46,485 bases of DNA from positions 1 to 46,485 of the forward strand of contig CADBYH010000012.1 in NCBI GenBank assembly GCA_902798815.1, read 5' to 3'. The DNA comes from an uncultured Erysipelotrichaceae bacterium (GTDB taxonomy: Bacteria > Bacillota_I > Bacilli_A > RF39 > UBA660). Position 1 is the stretch's first letter. The number at the start of each line of letters is the position of its first letter. Positions 1-8,256 of the stretch are shown here, in pieces. The notes beneath the pieces are model-generated. The model saw only the letters and a program-made list of their open reading frames with translations. It was not told the origin of the DNA and did not search any database. The position numbers were made by a program, and so were the translations under genes.

Positions 1-79
1 TGATAGAGGTGGATACCTATATCATGGACGTGTAAAAGCATTAGCAGAAGCTGCACGTGAAAATGGATTAGAATTCTAA
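1..79 (+). CDS. rplR: 50S ribosomal protein L18, C-terminal end
   Basis: Only the last 25 codons are in the window; the gene starts to the left. The frame reads DRGGYLYHGRVKALAEAARE and ends with LEF and a TAA at 77-79, which is the typical L18 C-terminus that binds 5S rRNA. It lies directly before rpsE, the standard order in the spc operon, and the rpsE ribosome site follows the stop at once. Confidence 0.9.
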   Translation, partial: DRGGYLYHGRVKALAEAARENGLEF

Positions 80-91
80 TAGGAGGGTAAT

Positions 92-646
92 ATGCAAAAG
101 AGAACTCGTGACTCTAAAGAAAAACAATTTGAAGAATTAGTTATTGATGTTAAGAGCGTTGTTAAAGTTAACAAAGGTGGACGTCAAAGAAGATATTCTG
201 CAACAGTTGTTATTGGAGATCGTAAAGGAAAAGTTGGATTAGGTATTGGAAAAGCAAATGAAGTACCTGATGCAATTAAAAAGGCATTACAAGATGCACA
301 AAAGAATATTATCACAATTTCTCTAATCGATGGAAGAACAGTTGCACATGAAGCAACAGGTACAGCTGGAGCTGCTAGAGTAATTATTAAACCTGCACAA
401 GCAGGTACTGGTGTAATTGCTGGTGGTTCAGTTCGTGCAATCTTAGATTTAGCAGGAGTTCGTGATGTTGTCTCTAAATCACTAGGAGCAAGAACAAAAT
501 TAAATATGGCAAGAGCTGCAATGAATCTAGGAGCAAGAACAAAATTAAATATGGCAAGAGCTGCAATGAATGCATTAAAGTCAATTAAGACTGTAGAAGA
601 AGTTGCTGCACTTCGCGGTAAAACAGTAGAGGAGATATTAGGATAA
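92..646 (+). CDS. rpsE: 30S ribosomal protein S5, with internal tandem duplication
   Basis: S5 is a small-subunit protein important for decoding accuracy. The N-terminal double-stranded-RNA-binding fold (around [18 protein letters not shown]) and the C-terminal S5 domain ([19 protein letters not shown]) are clear. The protein is 184 residues, about 15 more than expected. The excess is a repeated 15-residue unit, [15 protein letters not shown], present twice in a row at about residues 131-160. Outside this the sequence is normal and ends with [13 protein letters not shown]. The start has an AGGAGGG site just upstream. The stop overlaps the rplO start (TAATG). The usual rpmD (L30) between rpsE and rplO is missing. 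Confidence 0.95.
   Translation: MQKRTRDSKEKQFEELVIDVKSVVKVNKGGRQRRYSATVVIGDRKGKVGLGIGKANEVPDAIKKALQDAQKNIITISLIDGRTVAHEATGTAGAARVIIKPAQAGTGVIAGGSVRAILDLAGVRDVVSKSLGARTKLNMARAAMNLGARTKLNMARAAMNALKSIKTVEEVAALRGKTVEEILG
482..571 (+). repeat. Perfect 45-bp in-frame tandem duplication inside rpsE
   Basis: Bases 482-526 and 527-571 are identical, each encoding [15 protein letters not shown]. The length is a multiple of three, so the frame is kept. Absence of any difference between the copies means a very recent event or an assembly artefact. Confidence 0.95.
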
Positions 647-1089
647 TGAAATTAAATGAATTACAAAAAAATATCGGTGCTACTCATGCAAAAAAACGTG
701 TAGGACGTGGTCCAGGTAGTGGTCTTGGAAAAACAAGTGGACGCGGACAAAAAGGACAAAAAGCACGTAGTGGTGGTAGTATCAACCCAGTATTTGAAGG
801 TGGACAATTACCATTATATAGAAGAATACCAAAAAGAGGTTTTACAAATGCAAAATTCAAAACAGTTTATGCAACTATTAATGTTGAAAAATTAAACGTA
901 TTTGAAGATGGAACAGTTGTAACACCTGCATTATTAAAAGATACTGGTTTAGTAAAAAAACAATATGATGGTATTAAAGTACTAGGAAATGGAAAATTAG
1001 AAAAGAAATTAACTATTCAAGCAAATAAATTTTCAGCTAGTGCATTAGAAAAGATTAAAGAGGCAGGAAGTAAAGCTGAGGTGATCTAA
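646..1089 (+). CDS. rplO: 50S ribosomal protein L15
   Basis: L15 is a large-subunit assembly protein. The glycine- and basic-rich N-terminal extension ([20 protein letters not shown]) and the [15 protein letters not shown] motif at about residues 52-66 identify it. The length of 147 residues is normal. The ATG at 646 overlaps the rpsE stop, so the two are translationally coupled, and secY starts one base after the rplO stop. Confidence 0.97.
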   Translation: MKLNELQKNIGATHAKKRVGRGPGSGLGKTSGRGQKGQKARSGGSINPVFEGGQLPLYRRIPKRGFTNAKFKTVYATINVEKLNVFEDGTVVTPALLKDTGLVKKQYDGIKVLGNGKLEKKLTIQANKFSASALEKIKEAGSKAEVI

Positions 1090-1090
1090 G

Positions 1091-2362
1091 ATGTTTAAAG
1101 CAATGAAGGAATTGTTTACATCAGGAAATAAAGACTTACGTCATAGAATATACTTCACTTTATTTGCACTTGCAATATTTATTCTAGGAATTTCAATAAG
1201 AGTTCCTGGAACAGAAAATTTGACTAAAAACTTAGGATTCTTAGAACTTATTAATACAATTGGTGGAGGAGCACTTAAAAACTTCTCAATCTTTGCATTA
1301 GGAGTTATGCCATATATCACTGCATCAATTATTATGCAATTGTTGCAAATGGATATTGTACCATACTTCACAGAACTAAGAAAACAAGGTCATACAGGAA
1401 GACAAAAGATTAATCAATTAACTAGATATTTAGGTATTGGATTTGCCTTTGTTGAAGGATATGCTTTTGCATTTGCTTTCTTAGGAAAATCTGGAAACCC
1501 ATTAGAATATATGTATATTTCAACAGTATTAACTGCAGGAACAGCATTACTATTATGGATGGGAGACCAAATATCTCAAAAAGGAATTGGTAATGGTATA
1601 AGTTTAATAATCATGGCAGGTATCATTGCAACACTACCTCAAATGTTTATTGATGCATTTAATGGATTAGTAACATTAGATGGTACAGCACAAGTTATTA
1701 CATTAGGAATAATCAAATTCGCATTATTCGTAATTGTATACTTTGCAATAGTTATAGGAATGATATTTGTTCAAGAATCAGAAAGAAGAATTCCAATTCA
1801 ATATGCAAATAAATCAACAAATGCATATGGAGCTTCACAAAGTTTTATGCCAATAAAAATAAATACAGCAGGAGTTATACCAGTAATTTTTGCATCAAGT
1901 TTATTATCTATCCCAAGTATACTTGCACAAGTAATTAATAACGATGGATTTAAAGTTGTTGTTCAAAAATACTTAACATATACAACTCCAGTAGGATTTA
2001 TATTATATGTTGTATTTATCTTCTTCTTTGCATACTTCTATACATTCATACAATTAAAACCAGATGAATTTGCAAAGAATCTACAAGACAATGGGGGTTA
2101 TATTCCAGGAATTAGACCAGGTGATGAAACAAAACAATATGTTAGTAAAGTATTATCTCGTCTAACAGTTCTAGGAGCAACATTTTTATCAGTAATAGCT
2201 GGTTTACCAATATTATTTTCAAAATTTACAAGCTTACCAACATCAGTAACAATTGGTGGAACTGGATTATTAATCGTAGTTGGTGTAGCCCTTGAAACTT
2301 ACAAACAACTAGAAGGTAGTATACTAACTAGAAGTTATAAGAGAGGATATAGTAGAAGATAA
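1091..2362 (+). CDS. secY: Preprotein translocase subunit SecY
   Basis: SecY forms the membrane channel for protein export with SecE. The 423-residue protein has about ten hydrophobic segments, the early plug region after helix 1, the GALKNFSIFALGVMPYITAS segment near residues 60-80, and the conserved cytosolic loop FVQESERRIPIQYA at about residues 226-239. The C-terminus (RSYKRGYSRR) is basic as usual. It follows rplO with one base between and is followed two bases later by adk, the common Firmicutes order. Confidence 0.97.
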   Translation: MFKAMKELFTSGNKDLRHRIYFTLFALAIFILGISIRVPGTENLTKNLGFLELINTIGGGALKNFSIFALGVMPYITASIIMQLLQMDIVPYFTELRKQGHTGRQKINQLTRYLGIGFAFVEGYAFAFAFLGKSGNPLEYMYISTVLTAGTALLLWMGDQISQKGIGNGISLIIMAGIIATLPQMFIDAFNGLVTLDGTAQVITLGIIKFALFVIVYFAIVIGMIFVQESERRIPIQYANKSTNAYGASQSFMPIKINTAGVIPVIFASSLLSIPSILAQVINNDGFKVVVQKYLTYTTPVGFILYVVFIFFFAYFYTFIQLKPDEFAKNLQDNGGYIPGIRPGDETKQYVSKVLSRLTVLGATFLSVIAGLPILFSKFTSLPTSVTIGGTGLLIVVGVALETYKQLEGSILTRSYKRGYSRR

Positions 2363-2364
2363 TT

Positions 2365-3015
2365 ATGAAAAATATTATGTTTATTGCCCCACCTGCTGCA
2401 GGTAAAGGGACACAAGCAGAACTTGTTGTTGAAAAATATCATATCCCACATATTTCAACTGGAGATATTTTAAGAGAAATATCAAAAGAAGATAGTGAGA
2501 TTGGTGAATATGTTAGAGAAACAATGGCAAGTGGAAAATTAGTAAAAGATGAAATTACATATCAATTAATAGAAGAAAGACTAAATAAAGATGACTGTAA
2601 GAATGGATTCATCATAGATGGATTCCCTCGTAACCTTGATCAAGCCATTGAATATGACAAGATCTTAGAAAAATTAGGATATGAAATTGGAAATGTAATA
2701 TTAATTGATATCGATAAAAACACATTAGAGAAAAGAATAACGGGGAGAAGACTTTGCGAGAATTGTAATGCAATTTATAATATAAATGACAAAAACAATA
2801 CTCCTAAAGTTGAATCAGTATGTGATATATGTGGTGGAAAATTATATCAAAGAAGTGATGATAATCTAGAAGCATTCGCAACAAGATACACAACATATCT
2901 AGAAAAAACAGAACCAATAATTGAACACTACAAAGAAAAGGGTGTATTGAAGACAGTTGATGGAAATGATACTGTTGAAAATATATTCAATAAGATTGAT
3001 GAAATCATCAAATAA
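2365..3015 (+). CDS. adk: Adenylate kinase, zinc-lid type
   Basis: The enzyme converts ATP + AMP to two ADP. The 216-residue length fits the long form. The LID domain has four cysteines in two CxxC pairs (LCENC and VCDIC, about residues 130-155), as in zinc-binding Gram-positive enzymes. NMP-site motifs (STGDILR, GFPRNLDQA) are present. The P-loop is unusual: it reads APPAAGKGT rather than the standard GPPGAGKGT, so the first and fourth positions are Ala. The Lys, Gly and Thr that hold phosphate are kept. In related genomes map often follows adk; here the next gene is infA. Confidence 0.96.
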   Translation: MKNIMFIAPPAAGKGTQAELVVEKYHIPHISTGDILREISKEDSEIGEYVRETMASGKLVKDEITYQLIEERLNKDDCKNGFIIDGFPRNLDQAIEYDKILEKLGYEIGNVILIDIDKNTLEKRITGRRLCENCNAIYNINDKNNTPKVESVCDICGGKLYQRSDDNLEAFATRYTTYLEKTEPIIEHYKEKGVLKTVDGNDTVENIFNKIDEIIK

Positions 3016-3139
3016 TGTATCAAAATCAGTATCTAATAGAAGGAAGGTATATCATAATGCCTTCTTTGGAAGATACTCGTCCATCGCTCTAGGGTATTAA
3101 CTGCCGATGGATAATATCATATGACAGGAGAGTGAAAAG
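3016..3139 (+). other. adk-infA spacer with candidate structured leader
   Basis: The 124-base gap holds no good gene. It contains an inverted repeat TCCATCG (3080-3086) / CGATGGA (3105-3111), and a second pairing GATAC (3072-3076) / GTATT (3094-3098) that would interlock with it as an H-type pseudoknot. A weaker hairpin AGAAGG / CCTTCT lies at about 3039-3066. GC content is locally higher than in most spacers here. The infA ribosome site (AGGAG) is at about 3126-3130. A cis-regulatory leader is possible but only inferred from pairing. Confidence 0.4.
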
Positions 3140-3355
3140 ATGGCTAAGGAAGATACAATTGAAATTGAAGGTAAAGTTCTTGAAATTATTCCAGGAGGAA
3201 AATTCAAAGTTCAATTGGAAAATGGACACATTGTGGAGGCTCACGTTTCTGGTAAAATACGAATGAACTATATTCGAATTTTAGCGGGAGATACCGTAAT
3301 GATAGAACTATCACCTTATGACTTAACACGTGGGCGTATAACCTATAGAAAATAA
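3140..3355 (+). CDS. infA: Translation initiation factor IF-1
   Basis: IF-1 binds the ribosomal A site during initiation. The 71-residue product is a single S1/OB-fold: [20 protein letters not shown], then [17 protein letters not shown] and the end [10 protein letters not shown], all typical. The start has a GGAGAG site. The 3' end is unusual because similar copies of its last codons lie in the following 75 bases before rpmJ. Confidence 0.97.
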   Translation: MAKEDTIEIEGKVLEIIPGGKFKVQLENGHIVEAHVSGKIRMNYIRILAGDTVMIELSPYDLTRGRITYRK

Positions 3356-3431
3356 CAAAATACTTGTTAACTATGGGCGTATTACTTATAGAAAGTAATA
3401 ATAAAGAGTAAAATTTACCTATCGTAAATAA
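3332..3431 (+). repeat. Repeated infA 3'-end fragments
   Basis: The gene ends with codons for GRITYRK-stop (3332-3355). A near copy at 3375-3398 also translates to GRITYRK-stop but with different synonymous codons (ATT for ATA, ACT for ACC, AAG for AAA). A third, shorter copy at 3417-3431 reads TYRK-stop with CGT for AGA. The copies are not in one open frame. Protein-level similarity with silent differences suggests remnants of other infA copies rather than simple slippage. Confidence 0.75.
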
Positions 3432-3444
3432 TAGGAGGGAAATT

Positions 3445-3558
3445 ATGAAAGTAAAAGCATCAGTTAAACCAATTTGCGAAAAATGCAAAGTTGTAAAACG
3501 CAAAGGTAAAATAAGAATTATTTGTGAAAATCCAAAGCACAAACAAGTTCAAGGATAG
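3445..3558 (+). CDS. rpmJ: 50S ribosomal protein L36, zinc-binding form
   Basis: This 37-codon gene encodes [20 protein letters not shown] followed by [17 protein letters not shown]. The zinc ligands Cys11, Cys14, Cys27 and His32 are all present, so it is the C+ form. An AGGAGGG site lies 5 bases before the ATG. It sits between infA and rpsM, the conserved position. It is short enough to be missed by a length cutoff. Confidence 0.96.
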   Translation: MKVKASVKPICEKCKVVKRKGKIRIICENPKHKQVQG

Positions 3559-3576
3559 TTATAGGAGGTGTATTGA

Positions 3577-3945
3577 ATGGCACGTATTAAAGGTGTAGAC
3601 ATTCCAAATGATAAGCATATATGTATTTCATTAACATACATTTATGGAATTGGAAGAAGTCTTGCAAAAACAATTTTAGCAAACGTTGGAATTGATCCAA
3701 CAACAAAAACTAAAGATTTATCACAAGATGAATTAGTTAAAATTCGTGATGAAATTAATAAACATTTAACTGAAGGAGACTTACGTCGTGAAGTTAATAT
3801 GAACATTAAAACAAAAATGGAAATTAATTCATACGAAGGAACTCGTCATAAAAAAGGATTACCTGTAAGAGGACAAAGAACTAATCGTAATGCTCGTACT
3901 CGTAAGGGTAAAGGAAAGACTGTAGCAAATAAGAAAAAAGTTTAG
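3577..3945 (+). CDS. rpsM: 30S ribosomal protein S13
   Basis: S13 sits in the head of the small subunit and contacts tRNA and the large subunit. The protein starts [20 protein letters not shown] and has the helix-two-turn-helix region, then [20 protein letters not shown] and a basic tail. Its 122 residues match the family. AGGAGG lies upstream of the ATG. It is followed by rpsK as in other Firmicutes. Confidence 0.97.
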   Translation: MARIKGVDIPNDKHICISLTYIYGIGRSLAKTILANVGIDPTTKTKDLSQDELVKIRDEINKHLTEGDLRREVNMNIKTKMEINSYEGTRHKKGLPVRGQRTNRNARTRKGKGKTVANKKKV

Positions 3946-3977
3946 TTAAAAGATAATTAAAAAAGGAGGTAAGACTT

Positions 3978-4361
3978 ATGGCTTATAAAACAAGAAAGAA
4001 AAAAGTTAAAAAGAATGTTCCTGAAGGAATAGCTCATATTCATTCAACATTTAATAATACAATTACAACAATTACAGATAAAGATGGAAATGTAATTAGT
4101 TGGGCATCATCAGGTGCTATAGGTTTCAAAGGAAGTAAGAAATCAACTCCATTCGCTGCTGGAATGGCTGCTGAAGCTGCTGGAAAAGCTGCTTTCGATA
4201 TGGGAATGCGTAAAGTTGAAGTTCGTGTTAAAGGTTTAGGTCCTGGACGTGAAACAGCAATCCGTTCTCTACAAACTGCAGGTTTAGAAGTAACTGCAAT
4301 CGCAGACGTTACACCAATTCCACATAATGGATGTCGTCCACCAAAACGTCCAAGAGGATAA
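3978..4361 (+). CDS. rpsK: 30S ribosomal protein S11
   Basis: S11 lies on the platform near the mRNA exit. The motifs [33 protein letters not shown] and the end [18 protein letters not shown] are diagnostic. Length of 127 residues is normal. Two in-phase AGGAGG-type bases precede the start at 3963-3968. The next gene is rpoA, after a 63-base spacer. Confidence 0.98.
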   Translation: MAYKTRKKKVKKNVPEGIAHIHSTFNNTITTITDKDGNVISWASSGAIGFKGSKKSTPFAAGMAAEAAGKAAFDMGMRKVEVRVKGLGPGRETAIRSLQTAGLEVTAIADVTPIPHNGCRPPKRPRG

Positions 4362-4424
4362 TTGACAACAGTGGAAATAATCAGTGAAAAAGTTTTTTTA
4401 AAAAAGTAAAGGGAGGTTAGTTTC

Positions 4425-5375
4425 ATGTTACAATTTGAAAAACCAATTTATAAAATAACTGATTCTATAGAAAATAATTTTTATGGAAGATTTGAATTAG
4501 AACCATTAGAAAGAGGATTTGGTACTACAATAGGAAATGCTTTAAGAAGAGTTATGTTATCATCTCTTCCAGGAAGTGCAATTAGTAGTATTAAAATTGA
4601 AGGGGTACTTCATGAATTTCAAACAATAGATGGAGTTTATGAAGATGTAACTACTATTATCTTAAATTTAAAAGGAATAGTTTTTAAAAATCATTCAAAT
4701 GAAGCAAAGGTTGTACGTATTAATACAACAAAAGAAGGAGAAGTAACTGCAGCAGATATTGAGCATGATGCAGATATTGAAGTTATTAACACTGATAAAG
4801 TTATTTGTACATTATCAAAAGGTGCTTCTTTAAATATGGAAATGACAGTTACAAATGGTCGTGGATATGTTAAAAGTGAGGATAACAAGAAAATCCATGA
4901 TATTAAGAAAGTTGGAGAAATTGCTATCGACTCATTATATTCTCCTATCGAAAGAGTTTCATACGAAGTTGGAAATGCTCGTGTAGGGCAAGATGAAAGT
5001 TATGATAAATTAATAATGGATGTTTGGACAAACGGATCAATTAAACCTGAAGAAGCAATAGCTTTAGCATCACGCATTTTAATTGAACACTTAGAAATCG
5101 TAACAGATTTATCAGAGATTGCTGATGTAAGTGGAATGATGATTGAAAAAACAGAAGATCCAAAAGTAAAAGCATTAGAAACATCAATAGAGGATTTAGA
5201 CTTCTCAGTAAGAGCATATAACTGCTTAAAGAGAGCTGGAATCCACACATTACAAGATCTTGTAAATAAGAGTGAATCAGATATGATGAAGATACGTAAC
5301 TTAGGTAAAAAATCTCTAAAAGAAGTATTAGACAAAATTAGAGATATGGGTCTTGTTTTACGAGATGAAGACTAA
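4425..5375 (+). CDS. rpoA: RNA polymerase alpha subunit
   Basis: Alpha dimerises to start polymerase assembly and contacts promoters and regulators. The N-terminal domain carries FELEPLERGFGTTIGNALRR (about 24-43) and the C-terminal domain the helix-hairpin-helix region LKRAGIHTLQDLVNKSE and NLGKKSLKEVLDKI. The 316 residues are full length. An AGGGAGG-type site lies before the ATG. The short linker between the two domains looks normal. Confidence 0.98.
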   Translation: MLQFEKPIYKITDSIENNFYGRFELEPLERGFGTTIGNALRRVMLSSLPGSAISSIKIEGVLHEFQTIDGVYEDVTTIILNLKGIVFKNHSNEAKVVRINTTKEGEVTAADIEHDADIEVINTDKVICTLSKGASLNMEMTVTNGRGYVKSEDNKKIHDIKKVGEIAIDSLYSPIERVSYEVGNARVGQDESYDKLIMDVWTNGSIKPEEAIALASRILIEHLEIVTDLSEIADVSGMMIEKTEDPKVKALETSIEDLDFSVRAYNCLKRAGIHTLQDLVNKSESDMMKIRNLGKKSLKEVLDKIRDMGLVLRDED

Positions 5376-5392
5376 GATAAGGAGGAATAAAC

Positions 5393-5830
5393 ATGGCATA
5401 TAGAAAATTAGGTAGAGATAACAAACATAGAAGAAGTATGCTAGCTACTATGACTAAACAAGTAGTAATCAACGAATCAATCACAACTACTGAAACAAGA
5501 GCAAAAGAAGTTCGTAAATTTGTAGAAAAAATGATTACTTATGGTAAAAAAGGTGATTTAGTATCTCGTCGTAAAGCATTAGCATTCTTACATAATGATA
5601 AAAAAGTTGTTGATAAGATATTCAATGATTTAGCAACTCGTTATGCTACTAGAAATGGTGGATATACACAAATCTTAAAATTAGAAGAAAGACGTGGAGA
5701 TGACGCTTTAATGGTAATTTTAAGACTAGTTGCAGAAAAAGAAGAAACTAAATCAACAGAAACAAAAGAAAAAAAGGCAACAAAAAAGAAAACAACAAAA
5801 AAAGAAGAGAATAAAAAGTCAGATAAATAA
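5393..5830 (+). CDS. rplQ: 50S ribosomal protein L17 with Lys/Glu-rich tail
   Basis: L17 lines the outside of the exit tunnel. The core runs from [20 protein letters not shown] to about residue 117 ([13 protein letters not shown]). The last 30 or so residues are an added low-complexity tail rich in Lys, Glu and Thr, giving 145 residues instead of about 118. Such tails occur in low-GC lineages. The gene is last in the alpha operon and is followed by a strong terminator. Confidence 0.96.
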   Translation: MAYRKLGRDNKHRRSMLATMTKQVVINESITTTETRAKEVRKFVEKMITYGKKGDLVSRRKALAFLHNDKKVVDKIFNDLATRYATRNGGYTQILKLEERRGDDALMVILRLVAEKEETKSTETKEKKATKKKTTKKEENKKSDK

Positions 5831-5837
5831 TAATATT

Positions 5838-5863
5838 AAGATGTTGAAAACAACATCTTTTTA
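5838..5863 (+). terminator. Terminator of the ribosomal operon
   Basis: A perfect 9-bp stem AAGATGTTG / CAACATCTT with an AAAA loop is followed by a T run. It closes the operon after rplQ. Confidence 0.9.
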
Positions 5864-5885
5864 TATGGAAATATTAATAATTATT

Positions 5886-5894
5886 TGATATAAT
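5886..5894 (+). promoter_or_regulatory. Extended -10 promoter of the SDR gene
   Basis: TGATATAAT lies 20 bases before the ATG, immediately after the terminator. No clear -35 is visible at the usual distance, so the extended TG may compensate. Confidence 0.6.
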
Positions 5895-5914
5895 AAAAGC
5901 AAGTAGGTGATATT

Positions 5915-6670
5915 ATGAAGGCATTAATAACAGGTGCATCATCCGGAATTGGTCTAGATATGGCAAGATATTTAGCAACAAAAGGATTTGAATTAATATT
6001 GGTTGCAAGGAATAAAGAAAAACTTGAAGAAATTCAAGAACATTTACCTACTAAAGTAACAATTATAGTTGCTGATTTATCAAATGAACAAAGAGTAAAA
6101 GACCTATATGTTTTAGCAAAAAAAGAAAATATTGATATATTAATAAATAATGCTGGACTAGGAGATTTTGGATATCTTACAGATACAGATTTAAATAAAG
6201 ATTTAGAATTAATTAACACAAATATAAAAGCAGTACATATTCTTACAAAACATATGGTTAAGGATATGGAGAAAAGGGATACTGATACTTATATATTAAA
6301 TGTTGCATCATCCGCAGCATTTCAGCCAGGACCATTGATGAGTACATATTATGCAACAAAATCATATGTATATCAACTAACTGAAGCATTATATTATGAA
6401 GAAAAGAAAAAGAAAACAAAAGTACATGTTTCTGTATTATGTCCAGGACCTGTAGAAACAAACTTTAATAATGTTGCTGGTGTAAGTTTCTCAGTAAAAC
6501 CATTAAAGAGTACATATGTTGCAAAATATGCAATAGATCAAATGTTTAAAAATAAAATGTTAATTATACCAGGATTTAAAATGAAATGTGCAAAGTTCTT
6601 TAGTAGATTTGCTTCAGATAAATCACTGTTAAAAACTGTATATAAAATACAAAAAAAGAAAGCCAGCTAA
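5915..6670 (+). CDS. Short-chain dehydrogenase/reductase (SDR)
   Basis: A cytosolic NAD(P)-dependent oxidoreductase of classical SDR type. The cofactor-binding TGASSGIG is at residues 6-13, NNAG in the middle, and the catalytic Ser and YxxxK are seen as NVASSAA and YYATKSY. CPGPVETNF follows, as in the DltE-like/ketoreductase group. The 251-residue length is normal. The substrate cannot be told from the sequence. The gene has its own promoter and terminator and interrupts the usual rplQ-ecfA order. Confidence 0.9.
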   Translation: MKALITGASSGIGLDMARYLATKGFELILVARNKEKLEEIQEHLPTKVTIIVADLSNEQRVKDLYVLAKKENIDILINNAGLGDFGYLTDTDLNKDLELINTNIKAVHILTKHMVKDMEKRDTDTYILNVASSAAFQPGPLMSTYYATKSYVYQLTEALYYEEKKKKTKVHVSVLCPGPVETNFNNVAGVSFSVKPLKSTYVAKYAIDQMFKNKMLIIPGFKMKCAKFFSRFASDKSLLKTVYKIQKKKAS

Positions 6671-6684
6671 TAGTTGGCTTTTAA
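6658..6684 (+). terminator. Terminator overlapping the SDR stop
   Basis: The stem AAGCCAGCTA / TAGTTGGCTT (one G-U pair) is followed by TT and mixed A/T. The 5' arm includes the last SDR codons, so the stop codon lies in the hairpin. Confidence 0.7.
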
Positions 6685-6703
6685 AATCAAGGGGATAGGT
6701 AAA

Positions 6704-7480
6704 ATGGAAGTAATATTAAACATTAATAATCTAGAATATGAAAATATCTTTAAAGATTTAAGTATATATATAGAAAAAAATACCATCACAACTATTTCAG
6801 GACCAAATAATTGTGGTAAGACAACACTTTTTAGAATATTAAATAGAGATATAGAAACAAACTTAAATATTGTTATTGATGGTAAAAATATTAACTCCTA
6901 TGAAGAAAAGACATATGATGAAAAGATACAAGTTGTGTTTCCAAATAAACTATTCACAAGAGAAAAAAACTTAATTGATGAACTTAGAATTCAAAATAGT
7001 AATATAGATGAAGAAAAGATATCTTTTATAATAAGTGAATTAAAATTAAAAAAATATCAAAAATGTGAAATATCAAAACTATCAGAGAAAAATATAATTC
7101 TACTTCAGATAGCCAAAGCAATATTAAATTCAAAAGAAATAGTTTGTATTGATGAATTAGACTATTATTTTAATAATGAAGAACTAAAAAAACTATGCCA
7201 ATTTTTTTATAAATGTATTGAAAAATATGATTTAACTTTTATACTTAGTTCTCAAAAATCAGATTTATCTATCTACACAAAATATTTATATATTATTAAT
7301 AATGGAAAAATCGCTCTAAAAGGAGAATCGTTAAAAGTATTAGAAAAAGATAATATCTTAAATAAGATAGGTCTAGAATTACCGTTTATGATTGATTTAT
7401 CTGTAAAATTAAAAGACTATGATTTAATTAATAAAATATATACTGACAAGAAAGAATTAATAGATGCATTATGGAATTAA
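6704..7480 (+). CDS. ECF-type ABC ATPase, degenerate (EcfA1-like position)
   Basis: By position (between rplQ and truA) this should be the first ATPase of an energy-coupling-factor vitamin transporter. The Walker A SGPNNCGKTT (residues 32-41) and the Walker B Asp-Glu (CIDELD, D150-E151) are intact. The signature motif is poor: LSEKNIILLQ replaces the LSGGQ type. The switch His is replaced by a LSSQK segment. The start is the ATG at 6704, with AAGGGG 10 bases before it; an upstream TTG at 6674 has no such site and lies in the terminator. The 3' end overlaps the next ATPase by 10 bases, so the two are coupled. Confidence 0.75.
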   Translation: MEVILNINNLEYENIFKDLSIYIEKNTITTISGPNNCGKTTLFRILNRDIETNLNIVIDGKNINSYEEKTYDEKIQVVFPNKLFTREKNLIDELRIQNSNIDEEKISFIISELKLKKYQKCEISKLSEKNIILLQIAKAILNSKEIVCIDELDYYFNNEELKKLCQFFYKCIEKYDLTFILSSQKSDLSIYTKYLYIINNGKIALKGESLKVLEKDNILNKIGLELPFMIDLSVKLKDYDLINKIYTDKKELIDALWN

Positions 7481-8244
7481 AATATAATAATAATGATATT
7501 AATTTTACAATAAAATCACAAACAATAAATGGTATTATATGTAAAAATATCGATGATATAACAGATATACTTAGATTAAGATATGATTTTTCCAAAGATA
7601 TTAAGATAGATGGTAAAAAAATAAAAGAAAATGATATAAATGAATATAAAAGAAAAATAAGTATAGTTAGAAAAGATAATCTTACTTTAAATAATTATAA
7701 TGATATTTATACATTTATGATTCAATACATAAAATCAAATAAAATATATCCCAAAAATACAGATAAAAAAATAAAGGATTCATTAAAAATAGTAGGACTA
7801 AATCAAGATTTGCTTAATAGAAATATAAATGACTTATCAAACTCAGAGAAAGAGTTATTGAAAATATCAGTAGCATTATTATCAAATCCTGAATTACTAA
7901 TAATTGAAGATCCTATGAAAGGATTAGACTTAAAGAATCAAAAGAAGTTAATTATATTATTCAAAAGAATGATTGAACAATATAATAAAACAATAGTATT
8001 TATCTCAACAGAAAGTGAAACAATTTATAAATACTGTGATGAAATAATTGTTTTTACAAATACAAATGTGATCCAAGGTAAAACAAAAGAACTAATAAAT
8101 AAAATAGAACTATTAGAAGATAATAACATATCTATACCTGAAATAGTAGAATTTACTTATTTAGTAAGGAAAATAAAAGATGTTAAGATAGACTACTATA
8201 ATGATATTAGAGATATAATCAAAGATATATATAAACATAAATAA
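7471..8244 (+). CDS. ABC ATPase-like protein lacking Walker A (EcfA2-like position)
   Basis: This 257-residue protein is the partner of the preceding ATPase. A signature-like LSNSEKELLKISVALL and a D-loop region (MKGLDLKNQ) show ABC ancestry. The Walker A site has decayed: the expected place reads INGIICKNIDDI with no GxxxxGK. Walker B is inverted to Glu-Asp (IIEDP, E146-D147), and the switch His is absent (FISTESET). It is unlikely to hydrolyse ATP by itself. The normal third gene, ecfT, is missing: truA follows 12 bases later. Confidence 0.7.
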   Translation: MELKYNNNDINFTIKSQTINGIICKNIDDITDILRLRYDFSKDIKIDGKKIKENDINEYKRKISIVRKDNLTLNNYNDIYTFMIQYIKSNKIYPKNTDKKIKDSLKIVGLNQDLLNRNINDLSNSEKELLKISVALLSNPELLIIEDPMKGLDLKNQKKLIILFKRMIEQYNKTIVFISTESETIYKYCDEIIVFTNTNVIQGKTKELINKIELLEDNNISIPEIVEFTYLVRKIKDVKIDYYNDIRDIIKDIYKHK

Positions 8245-8256
8245 GGTGATGATAAA

